Source of the DNA: Thalassobacillus devorans MSP14
GTDB taxonomy: Bacteria; Bacillota; Bacilli; Bacillales; Halobacillaceae
Direction of reading: 5' to 3'
Assembly (NCBI RefSeq): GCF_000496835.1
Contig: NZ_KI543236.1
Location: forward strand, 304,669 to 368,668
Length of the DNA stretch: 64,000 nucleotides
The notes under the pieces were generated by a model. That model had not been told where the DNA came from, made no database searches, and saw nothing but the letters and a program-made list of their open reading frames with translations. Made by a program: the position numbers and the translations under genes. Positions 35,138 to 43,923 of the stretch are shown here, piece by piece; the first letter of the stretch is position 1; every line of letters begins with the position of its first letter.

Positions 35138-35198
35138 TAATTACAAAAGGTTTGCAACCTCTATTCCTTCCTTAGTTTAACGGTTCGGTATATAAAAA

Positions 35199-35227
35199 TT
35201 GTGACTAAAAAGGCTTGTCAGTATTAT
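35199..35227 (+). promoter_or_regulatory. Probable promoter of the BCCT-egtB operon
   Basis: TTGTGA (35199-35204), 17-base spacer, TATTAT (35222-35227), about 137 bases before the transporter start. The leader between them shows no clear known riboswitch. Confidence 0.5.
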
Positions 35228-35364
35228 AGGTAAGCTGTTTCTGTGCAGACAAAAGGATATTGAAAAGAACTGTATATGTTTTAATTTTCTAACAAATGGG
35301 AAGGTGGCTAAAGAGTTCATGTTGTATGAACATTCAAAAATGAATAGGAGGCTTTTCAACGTTT

Positions 35365-36957
35365 ATGGAAACAAAAAGGATCAGGTGGGCAGTTTTTTTG
35401 CCCATGGCTATTCTATTAACCATCACCGTCCTGGTGGGAATTGTTAATCCCGAAGGTTTTTACGATGCGCAGACAGCCATTGTAGACTTTGCTTTCATCA
35501 ACTTCGGGTGGCTGTTCAATTTGACGGTATTTTTAATCATCTTTCTTTGTTTATACTTAGGTTTTTCAAGATTCGGGTCCATTAAGTTTGGAGGACCGGA
35601 TGCCCAGCCAATCGTGAAAAAGTATACCTGGTTTGCGATTTCCCTAACTGCCGGTATTGGAGTGGGGATTTTATTCTGGGGGCTTGCAGAACCGATTACA
35701 CACTTCAGTTCTCCACCGAAGGAACTAGGGATAGAACCTAAAACCGAACAGGCGGCTGTTTTTTCACTTTCATCCGCTCTGACCCATTGGACGTTAGCTC
35801 CATATGCCATTTATGTATTATCAGGCATAGCTGTCGCTTACGCTCACTATAATCTGAAACTTCCTTACAGTATCAGTGCCACGTTGTATCCCCTGATTGG
35901 AAAGCGGGCGTTCGGATGGATTGGTACATTGGTCGATATCCTGGCTATGTTTGCTATAGCCGGAGGAATGGCAGCCGTGCTTGGAGAAGGCATACTTCAG
36001 ATTGGCAGCGGTATCGCTCATCTGACCGGGTTAGGCACAGGGCCTCTGATGTGGGGGTTATTGATTGCGGTCATAACGGCTACTTATGTAATTTCCAGTT
36101 ATACGGGCCTGCAAAAAGGGATTCGGTTCCTGGCTGATCAGAATACGAAAATCTTTCTTTTCTTGCTCGTATTCGTGTTTGTGTTTGGCCCGACTGTTTT
36201 CATTTTGAATCTTGGAACACAGTCGACGGGTTATTTTTTGACTAATCTGCCACAGCGCTTTCTTTGGATGAGTGCGATGGAAGGTTCCGATTGGCCGAGG
36301 TGGTGGCCGATTTTCAATTGGGCCATCTGGCTTGCCTATGCTCCGATTACGGGGATGTTCCTGGCTCGTTTAGCTTACGGCAGGACATTACGTCAGTTTG
36401 TGGTCGTCAACTTACTGCTTCCTTCGCTATTTGGCATGCTCTGGTTCTGGGCATTTGGGGGTTCCGCTATTTTCTTCGATTGGAAAGGTGACGGCCAGCT
36501 GTGGAACCTTATTAATAATGAAGCAGGCGGTCTTGAGTTGTCATTGTTCGTTTTCCTTGAACAATTGCCATTATCAACAATCATCAGCTGGCTTATGTTA
36601 ATTACGATCTTTATCTCTTTTACCACCCTGGCTGATTCATTGACCACCACTGTTTCAGCACTGACAACAACAGGCAACACAATTATGAGTCCAGAGCCAC
36701 CGGCCAAAGTGAAAATATTCTGGGGTGTTGTGATGGGGTTGATGGCACTCCTGACGATCACTGCGGGTACCGGGGGAGAAATCACCGGAGTGGATGCGGT
36801 CAAGCAAATGGCGACCGTCGCAGGTTTTCCTGTACTCTTCTTTGTGATCGTCCAGGCAGTTTCGACAGTGAAAGGAATTGTAAACCACGCGCATGTTTCC
36901 CGCCCTGGTTATCAGCCAGGTCCTGTCGAGGCCGAGAAGAGAAAGGTATCCAACTAA
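35365..36957 (+). CDS. BCCT-family betaine/choline/carnitine-type transporter
   Basis: A 530-residue secondary transporter with 12 helices. It shows the BCCT tryptophan-rich signature in MSAMEGSDWPRWWPIFNW-AIWLAYAPITGMFLARLAYGRT (around residues 305-345), and the GVGILFWGLAEPITHFSSPP segment near residue 100. BCCT carriers move quaternary ammonium compounds (glycine betaine, choline, carnitine) across the cytoplasmic membrane. The ATG has a AGGAGG site. It lies 33 bases before an EgtB-like gene, which suggests a betaine linked to that enzyme, for example hercynine. Osmotic betaine uptake remains the default alternative. Confidence 0.92.
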   Translation: METKRIRWAVFLPMAILLTITVLVGIVNPEGFYDAQTAIVDFAFINFGWLFNLTVFLIIFLCLYLGFSRFGSIKFGGPDAQPIVKKYTWFAISLTAGIGVGILFWGLAEPITHFSSPPKELGIEPKTEQAAVFSLSSALTHWTLAPYAIYVLSGIAVAYAHYNLKLPYSISATLYPLIGKRAFGWIGTLVDILAMFAIAGGMAAVLGEGILQIGSGIAHLTGLGTGPLMWGLLIAVITATYVISSYTGLQKGIRFLADQNTKIFLFLLVFVFVFGPTVFILNLGTQSTGYFLTNLPQRFLWMSAMEGSDWPRWWPIFNWAIWLAYAPITGMFLARLAYGRTLRQFVVVNLLLPSLFGMLWFWAFGGSAIFFDWKGDGQLWNLINNEAGGLELSLFVFLEQLPLSTIISWLMLITIFISFTTLADSLTTTVSALTTTGNTIMSPEPPAKVKIFWGVVMGLMALLTITAGTGGEITGVDAVKQMATVAGFPVLFFVIVQAVSTVKGIVNHAHVSRPGYQPGPVEAEKRKVSN

Positions 36958-36990
36958 CTATTTCAAAGGTAAAATGGAAGGGAGAAATAA

Positions 36991-38247
36991 ATGATGGAAA
37001 CTACTTTGAGAGAAATGACGCAGGCATATAAGGAAATCAGAGGGCACACGGAAAAACTGGTGTCTAATTTAAACACCGAAGATTTTATGGTCCAGGCGGC
37101 TGCCCATGTCAGCCCGACGAAATGGCATCTGGCCCATACAACGTGGTTCTTTGAAAAATTTATCTTGGAAACCTATCAGTCTGGTTATCAGCATTTCAAT
37201 AACGAATTCAATTATTTGTTCAATTCCTATTATGAAACTGTCGGGGAACCATATCCACAAAGCCAGAGAGGGGCGATCACCCGCCCGACAGTGGCCGAGA
37301 CATTGAACTATCGAAAATATGTAGATGAGCAATTGCTGGAATTGTTGGAGAAGATGGAAGGAAAGGAGGCAGAAAAAATTAAACAGCTGGTGGAAATCGG
37401 CCTTCATCATGAGCAGCAGCATCAGGAATTGATTCTGATGGATATCAAATATAATTTTTCCTTCAATCCTCTCTATCCTGCTTTCCAGGAAAGAGAGGAC
37501 CAGCCGTCATCACAAGCACCGGAACTCCGCTTTCAAGACATTGAAGGTGGTCTAGTCGAAGTCGGTCATGATGGTAATGGTTTCGCTTTTGATAATGAAG
37601 GGCCCCGTCATAAAACCTATCTGGAACCATACCGGCTTGCGAATCGCCCGGTTACAAATGGGGAGTTTCTCGAATTTATCAATGACAATGGGTATCAAAC
37701 CTCCCAATATTGGCTGTCGGATGGCTGGCAGAAGGTAAATGAAGAGAAGTGGAGCCATCCCCAATATTGGGTCAAACAGGGTGGAGAATGGTATATCTTC
37801 ACATTAGCAGGATTGAAAAAACTGGACTTGCATGCACCTGTCGTTCATGTGAGCTTCTATGAAGCGGATGCCTACGCACGCTGGGCTGGTAAACGTTTGC
37901 CGACCGAGCAGGAATGGGAATATGCTATGGAAGACCAGGCAATAGAGGGGAACTTCATGGAAAACGGCAGCTATCACCCGAACGCTTATTATAATGGAGG
38001 AATGTTTGATAAGGCTTTTGGTGAAACGTGGGAATGGACGCAAAGTCCATATGTCCCTTATCCAAGAAATAAGCCTCTTGATGGCTCTCTGGGAGAGTAT
38101 AATGCAAAGTTCATGGCTAACCAGATAGTCCTGAAAGGCGGTTCGTGTGTAACCCCTCGTTCTCATACGCGCCTGACCTATCGGAACTTTTTCTACCCGG
38201 ATATGAAATGGCAATTCAGCGGTTTCCGGCTGGCTGATAATGGCTAG
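36991..38247 (+). CDS. egtB: EgtB-like nonheme iron sulfoxide synthase (ergothioneine pathway type)
   Basis: A 418-residue protein with an N-terminal DinB-like domain and a C-terminal FGE-sulfatase (C-type lectin) domain. Probable iron ligands are H49 in WHLAHTTWFFEKF and H140/H144 in LHHEQQHQELI. The C-terminal part has FYEADAYARWAGKRLPTEQEWEYA, GETWEWTQSPY, GGSCVTPRSHTRLTYRNFF and SGFRLAD. EgtB joins hercynine to gamma-glutamylcysteine or cysteine using oxygen. No egtD, egtC or egtE gene is nearby; the partner in the operon is a BCCT transporter. It might use imported hercynine or another betaine. Confidence 0.85.
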   Translation: MMETTLREMTQAYKEIRGHTEKLVSNLNTEDFMVQAAAHVSPTKWHLAHTTWFFEKFILETYQSGYQHFNNEFNYLFNSYYETVGEPYPQSQRGAITRPTVAETLNYRKYVDEQLLELLEKMEGKEAEKIKQLVEIGLHHEQQHQELILMDIKYNFSFNPLYPAFQEREDQPSSQAPELRFQDIEGGLVEVGHDGNGFAFDNEGPRHKTYLEPYRLANRPVTNGEFLEFINDNGYQTSQYWLSDGWQKVNEEKWSHPQYWVKQGGEWYIFTLAGLKKLDLHAPVVHVSFYEADAYARWAGKRLPTEQEWEYAMEDQAIEGNFMENGSYHPNAYYNGGMFDKAFGETWEWTQSPYVPYPRNKPLDGSLGEYNAKFMANQIVLKGGSCVTPRSHTRLTYRNFFYPDMKWQFSGFRLADNG

Positions 38248-38282
38248 GGCAGGAAGCTGGTTTTAGATATTTTTATTATAGA

Positions 38283-38312
38283 AGCCGCTCCTATATTGGG
38301 AGTGGCTCTTTA
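38283..38312 (+). terminator. Intrinsic terminator of the BCCT-egtB operon
   Basis: AGCCGCTCC (38283-38291) pairs with GGGAGTGGCT (38298-38307), followed by CTTTATT, 36 bases after egtB. Confidence 0.7.
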
Positions 38313-38474
38313 TTGGAAAAAAAGAAGCTTCTTCTGTGAAGTGAAGGTAGGATGGTTATTGTCCTCTGATAAGTTAAAGCTTTACTACAGTAGGAAATGG
38401 CTTTTCGGTTTTTATATAGCGAGCATGTTTCTGCAACTGGTTGGGGAGATATAATTCTAGTTAGAAATGATAGT

Positions 38475-38510
38475 TAAAAAAGAAAGCAGCGAAAGACATA
38501 TCGCTGCTTT
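38475..38510 (-). terminator. Terminator of pcp on the minus strand
   Basis: On the minus strand AAAGCAGCGA / TCGCTGCTTT is followed by CTTTTTT. It overlaps the pcp stop codon. No gene is visible between 38313 and 38475. Confidence 0.8.
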
Positions 38511-39102
38511 AAGTCGAAAGAATCACTTCAACTGCTCTTTTTAAATCATCCAACGCCCATGACGGAACAGAAGGCTTATCTAGAACTAAGTCGTGATGAG
38601 CTGGAACATGAACGAATCCGGCTTCTATATCAAGGTCATGGGAAGCAATGTAATGGCGAGCTGCGTACATCGCCTGGTTACATAAATAGGTACCAGCGGT
38701 GTTGGAGATTTTTGCAGGAATCGATTGTTCTTTCAAGGCGGCCACCATTTTTCTGATCGGTAAAGTAGAAAAATAAGCATCCGGTCCATCTTCAAAAATT
38801 AGTTTATCTATAAAGCTGTTACCTGTATTGTCTTTTTCTCCATCCATACAATTGATCGCGATACGTTCAGGCGTTATTCTATTTCTTCCTACTGCTACAC
38901 CAAGTGAAATGACTTGGTTTGGATTATGTTCTGTAATGAGGTCTTGAATAATGTCCTTTGATTTTTGAAAATCAACAGGGAGAATGCGTCCGATAATTTT
39001 CTTTTCCCCAAATGTTATACCGTCCAGTTCTTTCACAATATATTCAGTAGGGTTGGATTCCAGGCCGAGAAAGGCTTCAAATCCAGTCAACAAAACTTTC
39101 AT
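38509..39102 (-). CDS. pcp: Pyroglutamyl-peptidase I
   Basis: A 197-residue cysteine peptidase (family C15) that removes N-terminal pyroglutamate from peptides in the cytoplasm. Motifs: MKVLLTGFEAFLGLESNPTE at the start, a glutamate in GRNRITPERIAIN near residue 80, the nucleophile cysteine in SNTAGTYLCNQAMY near residue 142, and histidine in GFVHVPAHHD near 164. The frame is open to 39159, but ATG 39102 follows AGGAGGAG. It lies next to the peptide-utilisation cluster and fits its theme. Confidence 0.93.
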   Translation of the reverse strand: MKVLLTGFEAFLGLESNPTEYIVKELDGITFGEKKIIGRILPVDFQKSKDIIQDLITEHNPNQVISLGVAVGRNRITPERIAINCMDGEKDNTGNSFIDKLIFEDGPDAYFSTLPIRKMVAALKEQSIPAKISNTAGTYLCNQAMYAARHYIASHDLDIEAGFVHVPAHHDLVLDKPSVPSWALDDLKRAVEVILST

Positions 39103-39196
39103 TAGCTTTACTCCTCCTGTCCTTAGTAATGGGTTAAGTCTATACGGATTTTCGGTCAAAAGTTCTACCCGACTTTTAGAAGTATAGTTTCTTAAG

Positions 39197-40354
39197 CTAT
39201 TTTTCCCGCCATACGAGTTCTCCTTTGATATAGGTTTGTGCAGGTTTGCTTCTTAGGTCGAATGGGTCTCCTTCCCAAAGGACGAAATCAGCGTCTTTTC
39301 CAACCTCCACTGATCCTACATGGTCTTCCACACCTAAATGCCTGGCTGCATCTAGTGTAATGGCCCGTAAAGCCTGTTCTTCAGACAAGCCATGTTTTAC
39401 GGATAAAATAGCACTGTTCATCAGGTGATCGATTGATATGACAGGATGGTCCGTAGTAATGGAAATAGGCACACCTGCTTCTACTAAAGAAGTGAGGGAA
39501 TGCCATCCTTTATGTGCAAGTTCAACCTTTGCTCTTGGTGTCATAGTCGGTCCTGCTGATGCACGGACTTCGTGTTGTTTGATATAGGAGGATATCCGAT
39601 GGCCCTCTGTACAATGCTCAATGGTAACATCGATATCAAATTCTCTTTTGATTCTCAGAACTGTGACAATATCGTCCGACCTATGGGCGTGGACGCGCAA
39701 AGGAATTTCTTTGTTTAAAACTTTTCCAATGGATTCAAGTTTCAGATCTCTTTCTCCACTCCCATTTTTAATTCTTTCTAAATAATTGCGACCCTCAATC
39801 AATTTTTCCCTCAGCATGGCTGCTACTCCCATTCTGGTCACAGGCATATTCCCTTTTTCCCCATGAATTCGTTTAGGGTTCTCTCCCATAGCGGCTTTCA
39901 GACCAGAAGGATTCCTTATCACCATTTCATCAATAATTGTTCCTGCAGTTTTTAACACTGTCATCTCCCCGCCGATTACATTGGCACTACCAGGCATGAC
40001 CTGCACGGTGGTGACCCCCGCTTTTCTCGCATCTTCAAACCCTTTGTCATATGGATGAATACCATCGATAGCTCGGACATGGGGGGTAACTGCATGACTG
40101 GTTTCATTGAAGTCATGGCTTTCTTTTCCAATCCCTTCTTCGTGCACGCCTAAATGTGTATGTACGTCAATCAGTCCTGGCGTTAGGTAATATCCCCTGG
40201 CATCTATGATGTGGGCAGCATCTTCGATAGGAAAGTCATTACCGATTTCAGAAAACCTGCCATCCACGATTTTGATCATCATATCAGTAAAGAAATTCCC
40301 TGTGCCATCAACTCCTGTTACATTCTTTAAAATTTTTTCCAATTTTTCCACCAA
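39197..40354 (-). CDS. Amidohydrolase-family protein (imidazolonepropionase/isoaspartyl dipeptidase-like)
   Basis: A 385-residue metal-dependent hydrolase. HTH motif in PGLIDVHTHLGVHEEG near residue 65, later HAHRSDDI (residue ~222), VTIEHCTEGH (~245), and the catalytic aspartate in SITTDHPVIS (~304); C terminus VGSVEVGKDADFVLWEGDPFD. These fit the YtcJ-unrelated cyclic-amide/dipeptide amidohydrolases. The start codon is uncertain (TTG 40354 or GTG 40351; weak Shine-Dalgarno). It is divergent from the Lrp regulator and M42 peptidase, with a long dyad between them, so it is probably co-regulated and acts on peptides or cyclic amides. Confidence 0.8.
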   Translation of the reverse strand: MVEKLEKILKNVTGVDGTGNFFTDMMIKIVDGRFSEIGNDFPIEDAAHIIDARGYYLTPGLIDVHTHLGVHEEGIGKESHDFNETSHAVTPHVRAIDGIHPYDKGFEDARKAGVTTVQVMPGSANVIGGEMTVLKTAGTIIDEMVIRNPSGLKAAMGENPKRIHGEKGNMPVTRMGVAAMLREKLIEGRNYLERIKNGSGERDLKLESIGKVLNKEIPLRVHAHRSDDIVTVLRIKREFDIDVTIEHCTEGHRISSYIKQHEVRASAGPTMTPRAKVELAHKGWHSLTSLVEAGVPISITTDHPVISIDHLMNSAILSVKHGLSEEQALRAITLDAARHLGVEDHVGSVEVGKDADFVLWEGDPFDLRSKPAQTYIKGELVWREK

Positions 40355-40408
40355 CTTTCAAAATAATCATTGATTTCTGAAATTTCGCGTTATATAATAG
40401 CCAACAAC

Positions 40409-40491
40409 AATTCCTTATTACGATACTAAATTAAAAATATAATATTGTAAATGACCCCAAAAATATAATTTATTTATCGTAATAGGGAATT
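40409..40491. promoter_or_regulatory. Candidate Lrp operator: two inverted 17-bp arms in the divergent promoter region
   Basis: Arm 1 (40409-40425, AATTCCTTATTACGATA) and arm 2 (40475-40491, TATCGTAATAGGGAATT) are reverse complements at 16 of 17 positions and are spaced 66 bp start to start. They lie between the divergent amidohydrolase and lrp genes in AT-rich DNA. Confidence 0.6.
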
Positions 40492-40526
40492 AAAATAGAT
40501 AAGAAGTACGAAAGACGGTGGTTAAG

Positions 40527-40976
40527 ATGGAAGATAGGATGATTGACGACTTGGACCGAGGAATTATCAAGCTTTTATCCAAAGATGGCAGAATGCCTTT
40601 CTCAGAAATAGCGACTCATTTGAAAGTCACAGAGAAAACAATCAGGCAACGTTATAAAAATCTGGTCAGCGATCAGATTATTGAAGTAGTTGGAGTAGTA
40701 AACCCCATTGCAATTGGATTGAAAGAAGGAGCAATTATCCAGATTAAACCGAAGCAAGGCTATATTAAAAAAATTACGGAACGACTGAAAGGCATGGAAG
40801 AGGTTCGTTTTATTACGATTACTTCTGGTCCTTACCCAATATTGATTCAAATCAATGTTCGCAGTCAGGATGATATTAGAAAAAGCTTGTTAAAGCTTGA
40901 TGAGCTCGAAGGGATTTTAGAAATTAATTCGATTATACAGCTTGAGAACTACAAAAATACTTTCGATTATATTTAA
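40527..40976 (+). CDS. Lrp/AsnC-family transcriptional regulator
   Basis: A 149-residue regulator with an N-terminal winged helix (DDLDRGIIKLLSKDGRMPFSEIA in part: LDRGIIKLLSKDGRMPF, then VTEKTIRQRYKNL) and a C-terminal RAM domain that usually binds amino acids and sets the octamer. ATG 40527 is preferred over GTG 40518. It is upstream of the M42 peptidase by a few bases and divergent from an amidohydrolase. The dyad at 40409-40491 is its likely binding site. An amino acid or small peptide effector is expected. Confidence 0.88.
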   Translation: MEDRMIDDLDRGIIKLLSKDGRMPFSEIATHLKVTEKTIRQRYKNLVSDQIIEVVGVVNPIAIGLKEGAIIQIKPKQGYIKKITERLKGMEEVRFITITSGPYPILIQINVRSQDDIRKSLLKLDELEGILEINSIIQLENYKNTFDYI

Positions 40977-40990
40977 AAAGGATGAGGCAC

Positions 40991-42052
40991 ATGATTGAAC
41001 TGCTAAACAAACTCACAAGCCTCCATGGGCCAAGCGGTTATGAGCATCAGGTCAGCTACTTTATTAGAGATTATGTGAAGGAAAAAGCAGATAGTGTGGA
41101 AATCGATCCTCTTGGCAATGTCATTGCCAGGAAAAAAGGGACCTCTCCAGGACCAGTGATTTTGCTTACAGCCCATATGGATGAGGTAGGTTTCATTATA
41201 AAAAAAATCGAAGATAATGGATTTCTGCGATTTGAGAAATTAGGTGGAAACGATGACAGGAACCTGCTCGCCCAGCCAATCAAAATATTGACGGAAAGCA
41301 GGGAGGTTGACGGAGTGATCGGCACCTTGTCAGCCCACTACTCCAAATTCGATGATAGCTCAAGAGTAAGAAAACACACGGAACTGTACATAGATATTGG
41401 AGCAGGTTCTAAAGAAGAGGCGGAAGCTTTGGGAGTGGAAGTTGGCTCGCCAGTGACCTGGGGATCTGAGCTGACTGAATTTGGTCCAGAACAAAAAATT
41501 CAAATCCGGTCTAAAGCGCTCGATGACCGCGCTGGTTGTGTCGTTCTCCTCCAAGTATTGGAGGAACTTCAGGAGCTCCCGTTCGCTGGTGAATTGACAC
41601 TGTTATTTACAGTACAGGAAGAGATCGGTTTAAGAGGAGCAAAAACAGCTTCTGAACATTTGCGTGCAGATGCAGCGTTAGCTGTAGATACGACAGCTGT
41701 AAGTGATACGCTCGAAAGCCCAATGGATCAGACATTAAGATTAGGGGGAGGTACAGGCATCAAAATCATGGATGGGAGCCTTATTGTACATAACACAATG
41801 AAAAAGCTGCTAGTCGATCTTGCAAAGCGGAATGGAATTCCGTATCAGATGGAAATCTTCACAGGCATCGGCACCGACGGAGGAGCTGTCAATTATGCGA
41901 ATAAGGGTATACCTACAGGTGTGTTGTCAATCCCTTCCAGATACACCCATTCTTCGATCGAAGTAATTGATTATGGGGATCTTAAAGCTACCAAAAACCT
42001 GATCAAGGAATTCATAACTCAACTAAGGGAAAACGACACATTCCCGTTTTAA
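40991..42052 (+). CDS. M42-family metallopeptidase (glutamyl/deblocking aminopeptidase type)
   Basis: A protein of about 353 residues. M42 motifs: SLHGPSGYEHQVS near the start, LTAHMDEVGFIIK (metal histidine and aspartate, ~residue 62), KALDDRAGCVVLLQVL (bridging aspartate, ~178), FTVQEEIGLRGA (catalytic glutamates, ~212), and YTHSSIEVIDYGDL near the end. These tetrahedral aminopeptidases degrade short peptides in the cytoplasm. ATG 40991 follows AGGATGAGG; ATG 40982 is possible. Operon with lrp, dppA and the Dpp transporter. Confidence 0.93.
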   Translation: MIELLNKLTSLHGPSGYEHQVSYFIRDYVKEKADSVEIDPLGNVIARKKGTSPGPVILLTAHMDEVGFIIKKIEDNGFLRFEKLGGNDDRNLLAQPIKILTESREVDGVIGTLSAHYSKFDDSSRVRKHTELYIDIGAGSKEEAEALGVEVGSPVTWGSELTEFGPEQKIQIRSKALDDRAGCVVLLQVLEELQELPFAGELTLLFTVQEEIGLRGAKTASEHLRADAALAVDTTAVSDTLESPMDQTLRLGGGTGIKIMDGSLIVHNTMKKLLVDLAKRNGIPYQMEIFTGIGTDGGAVNYANKGIPTGVLSIPSRYTHSSIEVIDYGDLKATKNLIKEFITQLRENDTFPF

Positions 42053-42111
42053 TTTTTTTATTTTAGATATCAGAAAATTTCAAATCGATGCAAAATTAGG
42101 AGGAAATAGTA

Positions 42112-42960
42112 ATGAAGATATTTATATCCGCAGACATGGAAGGGATCTCTGGAGTTGCGACCAATCAACAATTGAAAACAAACTCTGAATATCAGCGCTT
42201 CCGTAAATTGATGACAGCTGATGTGAATGCAGCCATTGAAGGTGCTTTTAGTGGAGGAGCGAAAGAAGTCGTCGTGGCAGATGGTCATGGCAATATGTCC
42301 AATATTTTTGTCGAAGATTTGGATCCAAGAGCAAGGCTCGTTTCTGGCAGCAACCGGGTGATGTGCCAACTGGAAGGACTTGATGAATCATTCGACGGGC
42401 TTATGTTTGTCGGGCACCATGGGCGTGAAGGCGGTTCAGACCTGACTGTGATCAGTCATACGTTAGCCGGAATTTGTGTCAAGGAAATGACGATCAATGG
42501 AGAAGTCGTGGGGGAGACAGAAATGAATACAAAGGTAGCTGGAGACTTTGGTGTCCCTGCTATTTTCATCAGTGGAGATGAAGCTTATGTGAAAGAGGTA
42601 CAGGAAACGCTCCCGCAAGTAGAAGGTGCCATTACAAAGCGGGGTGTGGACCGATTCGCAGCTGAACTGCTCCACCCAGATGTCGCTCAAGAAGAAATCA
42701 GGAAAAAAGCAGAGAAAGCTGTCCAGTATATCGATTCGTATGAAGCGGTCAAATTGGAGGGACCAATCACCTTTGAACTGGAACTTAAAGGATCCCAGCA
42801 GGCGAAAATGACAACCACACTTCCTTCCGTGGAACTAGTCAGCCCAACACGTATCCGATTTACATGCGACGATATCGTTACAGCTTATAAACAGATGTGG
42901 GGCTGCGTCATCATTGCAATGACGGCAACGAACGGAGTTCTTGGCTCGGTAAATGCGTAA
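42112..42960 (+). CDS. dppA: M55-family D-aminopeptidase (DppA type)
   Basis: A 282-residue zinc peptidase. It begins MKIFISADMEGISGVA with the metal-binding D8 and E10, then VVVADGHGNMSNIFV near residue 55 and MFVGHHGREG near residue 100. In Bacillus, DppA is a self-compartmentalising decamer that hydrolyses D-Ala-containing dipeptides and is encoded with the Dpp transporter, as here. It has AGGAGGAAA before the ATG. The likely role is use of imported peptides or cell wall-derived D-amino acid peptides. Confidence 0.93.
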   Translation: MKIFISADMEGISGVATNQQLKTNSEYQRFRKLMTADVNAAIEGAFSGGAKEVVVADGHGNMSNIFVEDLDPRARLVSGSNRVMCQLEGLDESFDGLMFVGHHGREGGSDLTVISHTLAGICVKEMTINGEVVGETEMNTKVAGDFGVPAIFISGDEAYVKEVQETLPQVEGAITKRGVDRFAAELLHPDVAQEEIRKKAEKAVQYIDSYEAVKLEGPITFELELKGSQQAKMTTTLPSVELVSPTRIRFTCDDIVTAYKQMWGCVIIAMTATNGVLGSVNA

Positions 42961-42995
42961 ATAATTGTCCATCTTTTTAATGTGGAGGTGTTCGG

Positions 42996-43922
42996 ATGTA
43001 TATTGTCAAACGGATCTTAACAATGTTAATCACAATTTGGGTCATTGCTACCCTGACTTTTTTTGTAATGAAAGTCATCCCAGGCGATCCGTTTGCATCG
43101 GATGCGGATGTATTGCCGCCGGAAGTTCTTGAAAATATGAGAGACAAATATAACCTGGATGAACCGATTGCTGTACAGTATGTCCTTTATCTTAGAGATT
43201 TGGTTACTTTTGATCTTGGTTATTCCATCCAATCGCAAACAAGGTCGGTAAACGCAATTCTGGCAGACGGTGCAACCGCTTCAGCCTTGCTCGGCATACA
43301 AGCGATGGCAATTGCCCTCGTGTTCGGGCTGCTGCTCGGCATTCTTGCCGCTTTGAATCATAACAAAATCATTGATTATGTATCAATGTTTATTGCCATT
43401 ATCGGAATATCGGTTCCAAGTTTTATCCTGGCTCCTCTTTTAATAAAATATTTTGCCGTGGAGTGGGGACTGCTTCCTGTCGCTTCATGGGGAAGCTGGG
43501 AGCATTCGATCTTACCATCGCTCGCTCTGGCGGCTTCACCGCTAGCGGTAATTGCCAGGTTTATGCGCTCAAGCATGCTTGAAGTGATGAATCAGAATTA
43601 TATCAGAACTGCTGATGCGAAAGGTTTATCAACTACGAAACTTGTCATCAGGCATGGGATAAGAAATGCGATTCTACCGGTGGTATCTTTCATCGGTCCA
43701 TTATTCGTATTTCTAATCACCGGTACGTTTGTCATTGAGAAGATCTTTGCTGTACCTGGAATTGGCAGGTACTTCGTGGACAGTATTTTCAACAGGGATT
43801 ACCCAGTCATAATGGGTACGACCATTTTCTTCAGTGTAATCCTGGTTGTAACGCTGTTCCTCATCGATATTTCCTATCGTTTCATCGATCCAAGAATAAA
43901 ACTAACGAGTGGAGGCGATTAA
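42996..43922 (+). CDS. dppB: Peptide ABC transporter permease (DppB type)
   Basis: A 308-residue permease with six helices. N-terminal helix RILTMLITIWVIATLTFFVMK followed by IPGDPF, and the EAA-like loop YIRTADAKGLSTTKLVIRHGIRNAILP near residue 205 that contacts the ATPases. It is the first transporter subunit after dppA. GGAGGTG precedes the ATG. Confidence 0.92.
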   Translation: MYIVKRILTMLITIWVIATLTFFVMKVIPGDPFASDADVLPPEVLENMRDKYNLDEPIAVQYVLYLRDLVTFDLGYSIQSQTRSVNAILADGATASALLGIQAMAIALVFGLLLGILAALNHNKIIDYVSMFIAIIGISVPSFILAPLLIKYFAVEWGLLPVASWGSWEHSILPSLALAASPLAVIARFMRSSMLEVMNQNYIRTADAKGLSTTKLVIRHGIRNAILPVVSFIGPLFVFLITGTFVIEKIFAVPGIGRYFVDSIFNRDYPVIMGTTIFFSVILVVTLFLIDISYRFIDPRIKLTSGGD

Positions 43923-43923
43923 A

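Noticed and set aside
36991..38247. Formylglycine-generating enzyme instead of EgtB
   Set aside because: The DinB-like N-terminal half with the HxxxH metal site marks the EgtB family; the FGE-like half alone is not decisive.
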